From JAFALK01 sp042701975 (GTDB lineage Bacteria; Pseudomonadota; Gammaproteobacteria; Burkholderiales; Burkholderiaceae_C): DNA of 64,000 bases. Below the pieces are notes generated by a model. The model worked only from the letters and a program-made list of their open reading frames with translations. It was not told where the DNA came from and did no database searches. Location of the stretch: NCBI GenBank assembly GCA_042701975.1, contig CP170561.1, positions 2,294,001 to 2,358,000 of the forward strand, read 5' to 3'. Within the stretch, counting starts at the first letter, position 1, and each line of letters opens with the position of its first letter. Shown in pieces: positions 25,426 to 35,930 of this stretch. Both the position numbers and the translations under genes were made by a program.

Positions 25426-26726
25426 TGGCGCGCCGCGCTCGTGAAGTCCACAGCGAACGAAGGCGCCGCCGCTCATCGAGCTGGTACGGCCCGGTGCGCC
25501 CGGAATTCAGCGGCAGCAACGAGGCACGCCTGCTGCGCGGCGGCGATGCACTGTTTCCGCAGATGCAGGAGGCGATCGACCACGCGCGCAACGAGGTCTG
25601 GCTGGCCACCTACATCTTCCATCGGGATGCCGCGGCCGAGACCTTGCTGGCCTCGCTGCTGGCCGCCGCGCAGCGCGGCGTGCGCGTGCGCATCGTCGTC
25701 GATGGCTTCGGCTCGCTGGCCAGCATTCCCTGGCTGCTCGAAGCCACGCAGGGCACGACCGTGGCGCTGGCCATCTTCCGCCCCATCGGCCGCTGGTGGA
25801 ACTGGCTGCAGCCGGGCCAGCTGCGGCGCCTGCACCAGAAGCTCTGCGTCGTCGATGGCGAACGCGCCTTCGTGGGCGGCATCAACATCATCGACGATCG
25901 CATCGACCTGCGACACGGCCCAGGAGACGCGCCGCGCCTGGACTTTGCCGCCGACCTGCGCGGCGCCGTGGTGGAGCCCATCGAGCAGGCGGCGCGCGCC
26001 GTCTGGAGCCGCGCCTGGCTGGGCCGCGATTTCGGCGAAGAGCTGCTCGCCGTGGTGCGCAGCCCCGAGCCCATCCGCCGCATGCGACGGTTGCTGCGCC
26101 GCCTGCGCATGCCGCGCGGTGACGGCCGGACAGGCATCGGCCTGGGCCTGGCGCCGATGTGCGCGGCCTTCGTGCTGCGTGACAACCTGCGCCAGCGCCG
26201 CACCATCGAACACGCCTACATCGAGGCCATCGAGTCCGCGCGCACCAGCGTCGATCTGATCACACCGTACTTCTATCCGGGCCAGTCCTTCCGCCGCGCG
26301 CTGCGCCAGGCCGCAAAACGCGGCGTGCGCGTGCGCCTGCTGCTGCAGGGCAAGGTCGACTATCTGCTGGCCGGCATGGCCGCCCACGCGCTCTATGCCG
26401 AGCTGCTCGGTCACGGCGTGCAAATCTTTGAATACACGGCCTCCTGGCTGCATGCCAAGGTTGCCGTGGTGGATGGCCGCTGGGCCACGGTGGGCAGCTC
26501 CAACATCGACCCGCTCTCGCTGCTGCTCAACCTGGAAGCCAATGTGATCGTGCTGGACGACGACTTTGCCGCCGATCTGGAGCGCGAGTTCGAGCGCGCG
26601 CTGGCGGATTCCGTTCAGGTCAAGGAAAGCGGTGGCAGTGGCTGGCGCGGCGTGCTCAGCCGTGCGGCCGTGGCCTGGGTGGCCTATGTCTATCTGCGGG
26701 TGGCGGGCGCCGCGGGCCGGTACTGA
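25425..26726 (+). CDS. clsB: Cardiolipin synthase B (phospholipase D family)
   Basis: ClsB makes cardiolipin from phosphatidylglycerol and can also use phosphatidylethanolamine routes. The 433-residue protein carries two HKD motifs: H137-x-K139-x4-D144 (HQKLCVVD) and H343-x-K345-x4-D350 (HAKVAVVD). It lacks the N-terminal transmembrane pair of ClsA, which fits the ClsB class. A basic patch (ERRRRR) follows the start. The ATG shares one base with the EEP stop. Two hairpins follow the stop. Confidence 0.92.
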   Translation: MARRAREVHSERRRRRSSSWYGPVRPEFSGSNEARLLRGGDALFPQMQEAIDHARNEVWLATYIFHRDAAAETLLASLLAAAQRGVRVRIVVDGFGSLASIPWLLEATQGTTVALAIFRPIGRWWNWLQPGQLRRLHQKLCVVDGERAFVGGINIIDDRIDLRHGPGDAPRLDFAADLRGAVVEPIEQAARAVWSRAWLGRDFGEELLAVVRSPEPIRRMRRLLRRLRMPRGDGRTGIGLGLAPMCAAFVLRDNLRQRRTIEHAYIEAIESARTSVDLITPYFYPGQSFRRALRQAAKRGVRVRLLLQGKVDYLLAGMAAHALYAELLGHGVQIFEYTASWLHAKVAVVDGRWATVGSSNIDPLSLLLNLEANVIVLDDDFAADLEREFERALADSVQVKESGGSGWRGVLSRAAVAWVAYVYLRVAGAAGRY

Positions 26727-26731
26727 ATCCG

Positions 26732-26749
26732 CTCAGGGAGCACCCTGAG
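26732..26749 (+). terminator. Hairpin just after clsB, possible terminator
   Basis: CTCAGGG, loop AGCA, CCCTGAG forms a perfect 7-bp stem 5 bp past the clsB stop. There is no T-tract, so it may stabilise the mRNA end rather than terminate. Confidence 0.45.
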
Positions 26750-26966
26750 AGACCGCGCAGATAACGGTGTATTTGCGCGCAATGCGCGCTTTGGTAATAG
26801 TCACCACGCAAATGCCGCGAGTCCCGATGGTTGGCTTGCTGGCGGAAACACACAATTACACACACGGACGGCCAATCGCTCAGGGGGCCGGACGTCGGGG
26901 ATCGCGAGGTTCCTGCCGGTGAACGAGGCGGACATCAGATCCGGCCGTTCCTGATGAAGTCTGCGG

Positions 26967-27005
26967 AAGTGGCGCCCAAGGATCCGTCCTTCGGCGCCAC
27001 TTTTC
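26967..27005. terminator. Bidirectional hairpin terminator between clsB and hutH
   Basis: The arms AAGTGGCGCC and GGCGCCACTT pair over 10 bp, with a nested stem AAGGA/TCCTT inside, and the plus strand then reads TTCATT after the arm (ACTTTTCATT overall). It lies 24 bp after the hutH stop read on the minus strand. T-rich runs lie on the plus-strand side, so it works best for plus transcription. Confidence 0.75.
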
Positions 27006-27028
27006 ATTGAGGCGTCCGTGTGGGCTTC

Positions 27029-28585
27029 TTACCCCAGCGTGGCGAAGCCCGTCGCACGCGTGACGAGATCCGCCAGCTGCCGACCGGCCACCAGATCGGC
27101 GGCACGTTCGATGTCCGGCGCCAGGTAGTGGTCGTCCGGCATCGGTGGGCAGGCGTGGCGCAGCAGGGCGTGCACCTCCTCCAGCGCGGTCGAGCTCTTC
27201 AGTGGCCGCAGGAATTCGAAGCCCTGGGCAGCGGCCAGCAGCTCGATGCCGATGATGTGGCCCGTGTTGTCCAGCATGTCCGAGAGGCGCCGCGCGGCGA
27301 AGGTGGCCATGCTCACGTGGTCTTCCTGGTTGGCGCTGGTGGGCAGGCTGTCCACGCTGGCCGGATGGGCGAGCGACTTGTTCTCGCTGGCCAGCGCGGC
27401 CGCCGTCACGTGGGCGATCATGAAGCCGCTGTTCAGGCCCGCGTTGGCCGTCAGGAAGGGCGGCAAGCGCGACACACCGGTGTCGATCAGCATGGCGATG
27501 CGGCGTTCGGCGATGGCGCCCACCTCGGCAATGGCGCAGGCCAGCGCATCGGCGGCCAGCGCCACCGGCTCGGCGTGGAAGTTGCCGCCGCTGATCATGG
27601 CGCCGTCGTCGGCGAAGACGAGCGGGTTGTCGGTCACGGCGTTGGCCTCGCGCAGCAGCACTGCGCTGACATAACGCGTTTGGTCCAGGCATGCGCCCAT
27701 CACCTGCGGCTGGCAGCGCAGGCAGTACGGGTCCTGCACCCGCTCGTCGCCCTCGCGGTGCGAGGCGCGGATCGCGCTGCCGGCGAGCAGGGTGCGGTAG
27801 ACGGCCGCCGCCTCGATCTGGCCGGGCTGGCCGCGCACGGCGTGGATGCGTGCGTCGAAGGGGCCGTCGCTGCCACGAGCGGCGTCCAGGCTGATCGCGC
27901 CGCTGACCAGGGCCGAGGCGTAGAGCGTCTCGAAGCGCAGCAGCGCGTGCAGGGCCAGCGCCGTCGAGGCCTGCGTGCCGTTGATCAGTGCCAGGCCTTC
28001 CTTGGCCGCCAGCTCCAGCGGGACCAGGCCGTGCTCGCGCAGCACCGCGAGGGCAGGGCGACGCTTGCCCTCGACCAGCATCTCGCCTTCACCCATCAGC
28101 GCCAGCGTCATGTGCGAGAGCGGCGCCAGGTCGCCCGAGGCGCCCACCGAACCCTTGACCGGCACGAAAGGCACGAGGCCGGCGTTGAAGGCATCGAGGA
28201 TGCTCTGCACGACCACGGGCCGCACGCCCGAGAAACCGCGCGCCAGAGACGCAGCCTTGGTGGCCAGCATCAGGCGCACCACGGCCGGGTTCATCGGCTC
28301 GCCCACGCCCACGCAGTGCGAGCGGATGAGGTTGCGCTGCAGCGCGGCGAGTTCATCCCGGCCGATGCGCTTGCTGGCCAGCTTGCCGAAGCCGGTGTTG
28401 ACGCCGTAGACCGGATCGTCACCGGCGGCGGCGGCCAGCACGAGGCGGGCGCTGTTGTCGATGTCGGCCAGTGCCTGCGGCACCAGCGCGAGCGTCACGC
28501 CGCCAGCATGGATGGCGCGCAGATCGGCCAGCGTGAGCGAGCCTGGCGTGAGCGTGAGCATGGGAGTGAGGGAAGTCGTTTGCAT
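27029..28585 (-). CDS. hutH: Histidine ammonia-lyase
   Basis: HutH removes ammonia from histidine to give urocanate, the first step of histidine catabolism. The 518-residue protein has the MIO prosthetic group triad Ala149-Ser150-Gly151 in GSVGASGDLAPLSH, and the conserved Tyr in YGVNTGFGKL (60-69). It begins 1 bp after the hutU stop on the minus strand, so hutU-hutH form an operon divergent from hutC. Length and motifs are complete. Confidence 0.97.
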   Translation of the reverse strand: MQTTSLTPMLTLTPGSLTLADLRAIHAGGVTLALVPQALADIDNSARLVLAAAAGDDPVYGVNTGFGKLASKRIGRDELAALQRNLIRSHCVGVGEPMNPAVVRLMLATKAASLARGFSGVRPVVVQSILDAFNAGLVPFVPVKGSVGASGDLAPLSHMTLALMGEGEMLVEGKRRPALAVLREHGLVPLELAAKEGLALINGTQASTALALHALLRFETLYASALVSGAISLDAARGSDGPFDARIHAVRGQPGQIEAAAVYRTLLAGSAIRASHREGDERVQDPYCLRCQPQVMGACLDQTRYVSAVLLREANAVTDNPLVFADDGAMISGGNFHAEPVALAADALACAIAEVGAIAERRIAMLIDTGVSRLPPFLTANAGLNSGFMIAHVTAAALASENKSLAHPASVDSLPTSANQEDHVSMATFAARRLSDMLDNTGHIIGIELLAAAQGFEFLRPLKSSTALEEVHALLRHACPPMPDDHYLAPDIERAADLVAGRQLADLVTRATGFATLG

Positions 28586-28586
28586 C

Positions 28587-30260
<1,674 letters not shown>

Positions 30261-30309
30261 GGGCAACTCCTGGATATCGAGGCGGCGGTGAATGTTGCGC
30301 TGGATTCTG

Positions 30310-30323
30310 CTTGTATAGACAAG
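30310..30323. promoter_or_regulatory. Putative HutC operator CTTGTATAGACAAG
   Basis: CTTGT-ATAG-ACAAG is a near-perfect palindrome centred in the 86-bp gap between divergent hutU and hutC. It resembles known HutC/GntR-family hut operators of Pseudomonas. Repressor bound here could close both promoters; urocanate is the usual inducer. Confidence 0.8.
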
Positions 30324-30346
30324 CATAGTCAACTACCATCGCGACC

Positions 30347-31054
30347 ATGGCAACAGTGGCTCCTGCATATCTCCAGGTCAAGAACCACCTGCGTGAAGGG
30401 ATTTCCGGCGGGCGCTGGTCGCCCGGCGACCGCCTGCCCTCCGAGGCCGAGCTGGTCACGCAGTTCGGCTTGTCGCGCATGACGGTCAACCGCGCCCTGC
30501 GCGAGCTGGAGCAGGAGGGGTTGGTCGAGCGGGTGCAGGGCGTGGGCAGCTTCGCCGCGCAGCTGCACCGGATCTCCTCCACGCTGACCGTGCGCGACGT
30601 CCATGAAGAGATCGCCGAGCGCGGCCACCGCCACGAGGCGCGCGTGCTGCTGCTGGAAAAACTGCGCGCCACGCCCGAACAGGCGGCCCTGTTCGGCCTG
30701 CGCGCCAGTGCCCCGCTGTTCCACAGCGTCATCGTCCACCTGGAGAACGGCCGCGCCATCCAGTGTGAAGACCGGCTCGTCAATCCGGCCTGCGCGCCGG
30801 ATTACCTGAAACTCGATTTCACGGCCATCACCCCCACGCAGCATCTGCTGGAGGTTGCGCCCTTGTCCGAGGCGCGCTACACCATCGAATCCATGCTGCC
30901 GAGCAGCGAGGAAGCCGCCTGGCTGGGCATCGGCCGGCGCGATCCTTGCCTCGTCGTGCGGCGCGTGACCTACAGCCGCGGGGCCACGGTGACGGGCGTG
31001 AAGCTTGTGCATCCGGGGGCCTTGTACAGCCTTGAAGGGAGTTTCAAAACATGA
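30347..31054 (+). CDS. hutC: Histidine utilisation repressor (GntR family, UTRA domain)
   Basis: The 235-residue regulator has an N-terminal winged helix-turn-helix (about 8-75: GDRLPSEAELVTQFGLSRMTVNRALREL by position) and a C-terminal UTRA ligand domain. HutC proteins bind urocanate and derepress hut genes. It starts 23 bp after the palindrome at 30310-30323, so it probably represses itself and hutU. Its stop overlaps hutD by 4 bp. Confidence 0.94.
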   Translation: MATVAPAYLQVKNHLREGISGGRWSPGDRLPSEAELVTQFGLSRMTVNRALRELEQEGLVERVQGVGSFAAQLHRISSTLTVRDVHEEIAERGHRHEARVLLLEKLRATPEQAALFGLRASAPLFHSVIVHLENGRAIQCEDRLVNPACAPDYLKLDFTAITPTQHLLEVAPLSEARYTIESMLPSSEEAAWLGIGRRDPCLVVRRVTYSRGATVTGVKLVHPGALYSLEGSFKT

Positions 31055-31596
31055 GCTGGAGCGTGGTGAATGGTGAGGCCGTCGAGCCGCAACGTTGGAA
31101 AAACGGCGGAGGTTGGACCCGCGAGTTGCTGGCCTGGCCGCATCCCGCGGACTGGCAGCTGCGCGTGTCCGTGGCGGATATCGAAGCCGACGGCCCGTTC
31201 TCCAGCTTTCCCGGCATCGACCGCTGGTTCGGCGTGCTCTCCGGCGAGGGCGTTCGCCTCTACGAATACGAGATCCGCCTCGGCGACGAACTGCTGCATT
31301 TTGATGGCGCGCTCGGCCCTGATTGCGAGCTGCTGAACGGCCCCACGCGCGACTTCAACCTCATGCATCGCCGCGGTGTCGGCACGGTGCGCGTGCAGGA
31401 CGCGAGTCAGCCCTGCGCACTGAGCGGCGAGCTGATGCTGCTGTTCACCGCAGCCGGCGGCGTGATGCGCCACGGTGGCCGCGAGCACCAGCTCGACAAG
31501 CTCTCGCTGGCCTGGTGCATGCAGCCCGCCGCGCAGCCCTTGAGCTTCGAGGGCGCGGGGCCGGCCTGGTGGATCTGCTGGAGCCCGAATGTCTGA
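31051..31596 (+). CDS. hutD: HutD family protein
   Basis: The 181-residue cupin-like protein matches HutD/Ves (WKNGGGWTREL near 17-27, and PFSSFPGIDRWF near 49-60). In Pseudomonas HutD is thought to set an upper limit on hut expression, probably by binding a pathway metabolite such as urocanate; no enzymatic role is proven. ATGA overlap with hutC and an 8-bp overlap with hutI show tight coupling in the plus-strand hut operon. Confidence 0.9.
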   Translation: MSWSVVNGEAVEPQRWKNGGGWTRELLAWPHPADWQLRVSVADIEADGPFSSFPGIDRWFGVLSGEGVRLYEYEIRLGDELLHFDGALGPDCELLNGPTRDFNLMHRRGVGTVRVQDASQPCALSGELMLLFTAAGGVMRHGGREHQLDKLSLAWCMQPAAQPLSFEGAGPAWWICWSPNV

Positions 31597-32768
31597 GCTG
31601 TACCGCAACGCACGGTTGGTCACGCTGGCCGGCGCTGAAGGCTGGGGCATCGTCGAAGATGGCGCCCTGGTCGTCGAAGGCGAGAAGCTGGCCTGGGTCG
31701 GACCGACTGCAGCAGCCCCGGCTTGCGACATTGCAGTTGACTGCGGCGGTGCGCTCATCACGCCTGGCCTGATCGACGCTCACACCCACCTCGTCTACGC
31801 CGGCGACCGCGCGCGCGAGTTCGAGCTGCGCCTGCAAGGCGCCAGCTATGAAGAGATCGCCCGCGCCGGCGGTGGCATCCGCTCCACCGTGGCCGCCACG
31901 CGCGCCGCAAGCGAGGAAGAGTTGCTGGCGCTGGCGCAAGCGCGGCTTGATGCGCTGATCGCCGAGGGCGTGACGACCATCGAGGTCAAGTCCGGATACG
32001 GCCTCTCGCTGGAAGCCGAAAGCCGCTGTCTGCGTGCCGCTCGACAGTTGCAGGGTGCCGATGTGCTGACGAGTTATCTCGGCGCACACGCCGTGCCGCC
32101 GGAGTACGCCGGCCGTGGGGACGACTACATCGCCGCCGTCTGCGACTGGCTGCCGCAGCTGCATGCGCAGGGCCTCGTCGATGCCGTCGATGCCTTCTGT
32201 GAGAACATCGGTTTCACGCCTGCTCAGACCCGTCGTGTCTTCGAGGCGGCCCGGGCATTGGGGTTGCCCGTCAAGCTCCATGCCGAACAGCTGTCGGACC
32301 AGCAAGGCAGCCAGCTTGCCGCGAGCTTCAGCGCACTGTCCTGCGATCACCTCGAACATCTGAGCCCCGAGGGTGTGCAAGCCCTGGCCGCGAGCGGCAC
32401 GGTGGCGATGCTGCTGCCCGGCGCCTTCTACTTCCTGCGCGAGACCAAGCTGCCGCCTATCGCGGCGCTGCGCGAGGCCGGTGTTCCCATGGCCGTGGCG
32501 ACGGACCACAACCCCGGCACTTCGCCCACGCTGTCTCCGCTGCTGATGCTCAACATGGCCGCCACCTGCTTCCGGTTGACGCCCGAGGAAGCGCTGCGCG
32601 GCATGACCGTCAACGCCCGCGCGCGCGCTCGGCTTGGCCGATCGCGGTCGCCTGGTGGCCGGTGCGCGCGCCGACTTCTGCCTCTGGGATGTGAAGCACC
32701 CCAGCGAGCTGGCCTACTTCTTCGGGCGCAATCCGCTGCGCCGACGTGTGCTTCGAGGTGCTGCATGA
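31589..32768 (+). pseudogene. hutI: Imidazolonepropionase with a +1 frameshift near its 3' end
   Basis: HutI opens the imidazolone ring in the third step to give N-formimino-glutamate. Residues 1 to about 342 are intact, with the metal-binding DAHTHLVYAG, HAEQLSDQQGSQ and ATDHNPGTSPT. Near 32616-32618 the sequence reads GCCCGCGCGCGCG where GCCGCGCGCGCG is expected. One extra C moves the C-terminus out of frame, and the proper ending (LADRGRLVAGARADFCLWD through RGAA, stop 32766-32768) continues in the +1 frame. As written, the frame instead runs straight into hutG. A base-calling error in the CG repeat, or a real slippage, are both possible. The restored stop overlaps the hutG ATG as ATGA, which strongly supports the repaired gene. 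Confidence 0.85.
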
Positions 32769-33565
32769 ATGAAGCTGCCGTTTTCAAGCTGAGGCGCGGC
32801 ACCACGCCGCTGCTGATCAGCATGCCCCACGTGGGCACCGAAATTCCTGCCGATCAGATCGAGCGTTATGTCGACCGCGCCGCGCGCGTGGAAGACACTG
32901 ACTGGTTCCTGGAGCGCCTGTACGGCGGCATCGCCGAGCGCCTGGGCGCGAGCCTCATCGTGCCGCGCTACTCGCGCTTCCTGATCGACCTGAACCGTCC
33001 GCCGGAAGACACGCCGATGTATCCCGGTGCTTCCAACACCGAGCTCTGCCCGACGCGCTTCTTCACCGGCGATCCGCTCTACCGTGAAGGCCGCGCGCCC
33101 GATGAGGCCGAGAAGCTGCGCCGCCGCGAGACCTACTGGCGCCCGTACCACGACACGTTGCAAGGTGAGCTGGACCGGCTGCGCGCCGCGCACGGCCACG
33201 CGCTGCTGTTCGATGCGCACAGCATCAAGTCCGAATTGCCGTGGCTCTTCGAAGGCCAGCTACCGGCGCTGAACCTCGGCACCGTGGAAGGCCGCTCCTG
33301 CGCGCCGGCCATCACCGAGAGCCTGGGCGCGCTGCTGGGTGGCCAGGGCCGCTACAGCTCGGTCGTCAATGGCCGCTTCAAGGGCGGGCACATCACGCGC
33401 CACTACGGTCGGCCCGATCTGAACCAGCACGCTGTGCAGCTGGAGATGTGCTGGCGCTGCTACATGGATGAAGACCGCATGAGCTACGACGAAGCTCGCG
33501 CCGTCGAGGTGCAGCCGCTGCTCGAAGCGCTGCTGCGCCGCTATCTGGAATGGAAGCCCGCGTGA
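32765..33565 (+). CDS. hutG: N-formylglutamate deformylase
   Basis: HutG hydrolyses N-formylglutamate to glutamate and formate, the last step of the five-step route. The 266-residue protein has the FGase family motifs LISMPHVGTEIP, LIDLNRP and FDAHSIKSELPWLFEG. It starts at ATG 32765, overlapping the restored hutI stop, and shares its reading frame with the intact 5' part of hutI, so the frameshift fuses the two frames. Overlap with hutF follows. The pathway variant is the Pseudomonas type, using HutF and HutG rather than formimidoylglutamase. Confidence 0.94.
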   Translation: MNEAAVFKLRRGTTPLLISMPHVGTEIPADQIERYVDRAARVEDTDWFLERLYGGIAERLGASLIVPRYSRFLIDLNRPPEDTPMYPGASNTELCPTRFFTGDPLYREGRAPDEAEKLRRRETYWRPYHDTLQGELDRLRAAHGHALLFDAHSIKSELPWLFEGQLPALNLGTVEGRSCAPAITESLGALLGGQGRYSSVVNGRFKGGHITRHYGRPDLNQHAVQLEMCWRCYMDEDRMSYDEARAVEVQPLLEALLRRYLEWKPA

Positions 33566-34932
33566 CGACGCGCTACCTTGCTCCACTGGCCTGGGTGGAC
33601 GGCCGTTGGCAGCGCGAGGTGTGCCTGAGCGTTGACGCGCACGGCCACTGGTCTGCGATCGAAACCGGTGCGCCGGGCGAAGGTGCAACGCGGCTGAACG
33701 GCCCAGTGATCCCGAGCCTCGTCGATGCCCACAGTCACGCCTTCCAGCGCGCCTTTGCCGGCCTGGCCGAGCGGCGCGAAGCCGGTGCCGACGACTTTTG
33801 GTCCTGGCGCGACCGCATGTACGGCCTGGCCCTGAAGCTCTCGCCCGAACAGGCGCGTGCCATCGCGGCCCAGCTCTACGTGGAGTTGCTCAAGGGCGGC
33901 TACACGCAGGTCTGTGAGTTCCACTACCTGCACCACACGCCGGACGGCGGCGCCTATCCGCAGGATGAGCTGGCGATGAGCTGGGCGCTGGCCGACGCCG
34001 CGGCCGATGCGGGTCTGGGCCTGACGATGCTGCCCGTGCTCTACGCGCGCTCCGGCTTTGGTGAGCCCGGACTGCGCGAGGACCAGCGGCGCTTCCGCAC
34101 CGACGCCGCCTGGGTGCGTCACGCGCAGGCCCGCATCGCGGCTGCCAAGCGTCCGCTGCTCAACGCAGGCGTGGCCTTGCACTCGCTGCGCGCGGCGAAC
34201 GCTGCCGACATCACCGAGTTGCTGCGCCTTGTTGGCGACGAAGACCTGCCCATCCACATCCACATCGCCGAGCAGCAGGCCGAGGTCGCAGCCAGCTTGG
34301 CCCACAGCGGCAGGCGGCCGATGGAATGGCTGTGCGCGAACGTGCCGGTCGATGCGCGCTGGCAGCTGGTGCACGCCACGCACGGCACGCGGAAAGAGAT
34401 CGAGTCGGTCGGCAAGACCGGCGCCGGCGTCGTGATCTGCCCTGGCACGGAGGCCAACCTCGGAGATGGACTGACCGATCTGCCTGCGTGGCTGGATGCC
34501 GGGGTGCCGATGAGCCTGGGGTCCGACAGCCATGTCACGCGCTGCGTCGTGGAAGAGCTGCGTTGGCTGGAGTATGGCCAGCGCCTTGGCCTGCGGCAAC
34601 GCAACGTCAGCGCTGCGCCGCCTCAGCAAGAGTCCACCGCAGCGCGCTTGTTCGAGCTGCTGCGCGCAGGTGGCGCTCGGCCTGCTGGCCTGGCGCAATG
34701 GGGCCTGGAGCGAGGTGCGCGCGCCGACTTCCTCGTGCTCGATGCCCAGGCCTCCGGCTTGCTGGGCTTGCCCGCTGAGCATCTGCTCGACGGCTTCGTC
34801 TTCGCCACGCAAGGCCCTGCCGTGCAAGACGTGTTCGTGGCGGGTCGCGCCGTCGTCAGCAATGGGCGGCATGCGCAGGAAGATCGCGTGGCCGAGGCCT
34901 TTGCCGACGTGATGCAGCAGCTCTGGGGCTAG
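33562..34932 (+). CDS. hutF: Formimidoylglutamate deiminase
   Basis: HutF converts N-formimino-L-glutamate to N-formyl-L-glutamate and ammonia, feeding hutG. The 456-residue amidohydrolase has HSHAFQR, HIHIAEQ, HATHG and LGSDSH as metal and catalytic residues. I chose GTG 33562, which overlaps the hutG stop as GTGA and has GGAAG upstream; an in-frame ATG at 33550 adds four residues with poorer spacing. The gene ends the hut operon and its stop touches the stop of the receiver gene on the other strand, with no gap. Confidence 0.93.
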   Translation: MTTRYLAPLAWVDGRWQREVCLSVDAHGHWSAIETGAPGEGATRLNGPVIPSLVDAHSHAFQRAFAGLAERREAGADDFWSWRDRMYGLALKLSPEQARAIAAQLYVELLKGGYTQVCEFHYLHHTPDGGAYPQDELAMSWALADAAADAGLGLTMLPVLYARSGFGEPGLREDQRRFRTDAAWVRHAQARIAAAKRPLLNAGVALHSLRAANAADITELLRLVGDEDLPIHIHIAEQQAEVAASLAHSGRRPMEWLCANVPVDARWQLVHATHGTRKEIESVGKTGAGVVICPGTEANLGDGLTDLPAWLDAGVPMSLGSDSHVTRCVVEELRWLEYGQRLGLRQRNVSAAPPQQESTAARLFELLRAGGARPAGLAQWGLERGARADFLVLDAQASGLLGLPAEHLLDGFVFATQGPAVQDVFVAGRAVVSNGRHAQEDRVAEAFADVMQQLWG

Positions 34933-35364
34933 CTAGCCGCGCATGAACGGCGCGCCCTGATCGACGCTGCCGGAGCTCATCAGGAGGTCGATCACCTCCA
35001 GCGCCGTGCGCACCTTGAAGGGCATCAGCAGCAGCCGCTTGGGATGCAGCTCGCGCACGCGGTCCACCGCGGCCGGATCGAGCCCTTCGGCCAGCAGCGC
35101 CGTGGGCAGGTCGCGCGGATTGATGGTGCCGCCTTCGCGCAGGCGCTGCAGCACATCCAGCCCGCCAAGGTCCTCGCCCACGTTGAGCATCAGGCCGTCG
35201 AAGCGCTCCGTCTCCAGCGCCGCGCGCGCGGCTTCGAGCGAGCTGGTCTCGTGGATGTCCACGCTGGCAAGCTGTCGCGCCACATTGGCCAGCGTGCTGC
35301 GGAACAGGGAGTGCGGCTCGACGAGCAGCATGCGTTTGCGCGGCGTACCGGCGGCGGCGACCAT
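34933..35364 (-). CDS. Degenerate response-regulator receiver protein
   Basis: The 143-residue protein is a lone receiver fold (RMLLVEPHSLFRSTL start, then alternating strands and helices) with no output domain. The usual phosphorylation site is Asn61 in FDGLMLNVGED instead of Asp, the Thr position is Ala92, and the usual Lys is Met114 in LLLMPFK. It therefore looks like a pseudo-receiver that cannot be phosphorylated normally and may act by protein contact. Its ATG overlaps the stop of the upstream GAF gene, so the two are probably co-translated. Family function is unknown. Confidence 0.7.
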   Translation of the reverse strand: MVAAAGTPRKRMLLVEPHSLFRSTLANVARQLASVDIHETSSLEAARAALETERFDGLMLNVGEDLGGLDVLQRLREGGTINPRDLPTALLAEGLDPAAVDRVRELHPKRLLLMPFKVRTALEVIDLLMSSGSVDQGAPFMRG

Positions 35365-35864
35365 CAGGCCTCCCGCGCCTTGCGGTTGCGCAGCTCCTGC
35401 ACGATGGCATCGCGCAGCGCGCCGAGGATGGCGCGGTCGGTGGCATCGAAGCGGCGCGGCTCGGGCGAGATCAGGCACAGCGTGCCCACGCGTACGCCCG
35501 GCGAGAGCTCCAGCGGAGCGCCGGCATAGAAGCGGATGTGCGGCGCGTCGACGACCAGCGGGTTGTCCGCGAAGCGCGGATCGGCCAGCGTGTCCTCGAT
35601 CACCAGCGGCTCGGCCTGCAGGATGGCGTGACCGCAGAAGGAGATCGAACGCGGCGTCTCGCAGGCGTCCAGTCCCACGCGCGACTTGAACCACTGGCGA
35701 TCGCTGTCCACCAGGCTCAGCAGCACGGTGGGCACGTCGAACTCATCCCGCGCGAACTGCGTGATGCGGTCGAAGCGCTGCTCCGGCGGCGTGTCCAGGA
35801 TCAGCAGGTCCAGCAGCGTCTTGAGCCGTTCGGGTTCGTTGAGCGGCGTGGGGGCGTTGAGCAT
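35364..35864 (-). CDS. Stand-alone GAF domain protein
   Basis: The 166-residue protein consists of one GAF domain, recognised by RQWFKSRVGLDACETPRSISFCGHAI (position 56-81) and the FYAGAPLELSPGVRVGTLCLI core. These motifs are typical of the GAF domains at the N-terminus of bacterial kinases and cyclases, but no such output domain follows here. It is co-oriented with, and overlaps, the degenerate receiver gene. Ligand unknown; the pair may form a two-part sensor. Confidence 0.8.
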   Translation of the reverse strand: MLNAPTPLNEPERLKTLLDLLILDTPPEQRFDRITQFARDEFDVPTVLLSLVDSDRQWFKSRVGLDACETPRSISFCGHAILQAEPLVIEDTLADPRFADNPLVVDAPHIRFYAGAPLELSPGVRVGTLCLISPEPRRFDATDRAILGALRDAIVQELRNRKAREA

Positions 35865-35930
35865 GGTGCGGCAAATCGGTTCTGGTCACGATACCTTGGC
35901 GGCTTGCGTCAAGGCAAGGGGGGAGCGGTG

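Larger units (their letters stand above)
26727..27028. other. 302-bp convergent intergenic region between clsB and hutH
   Basis: No convincing gene is present. It holds a GC-rich hairpin at 26732-26749 just after clsB, the element GCGCGCAATGCGCGC near 26776, an AC-rich run near 26846-26864, and a strong terminator at 26967-27005 near the hutH end. The stretch 26870-26966 has several short inverted segments, so a small RNA ending at the terminator is possible but unproven. Confidence 0.4.

Noticed and set aside
31589..33565. A true natural fusion of HutI and HutG
   Set aside because: The linker of about 47 residues between them is the out-of-frame reading of the normal HutI C-terminus, and both genes are separate in other hut clusters.
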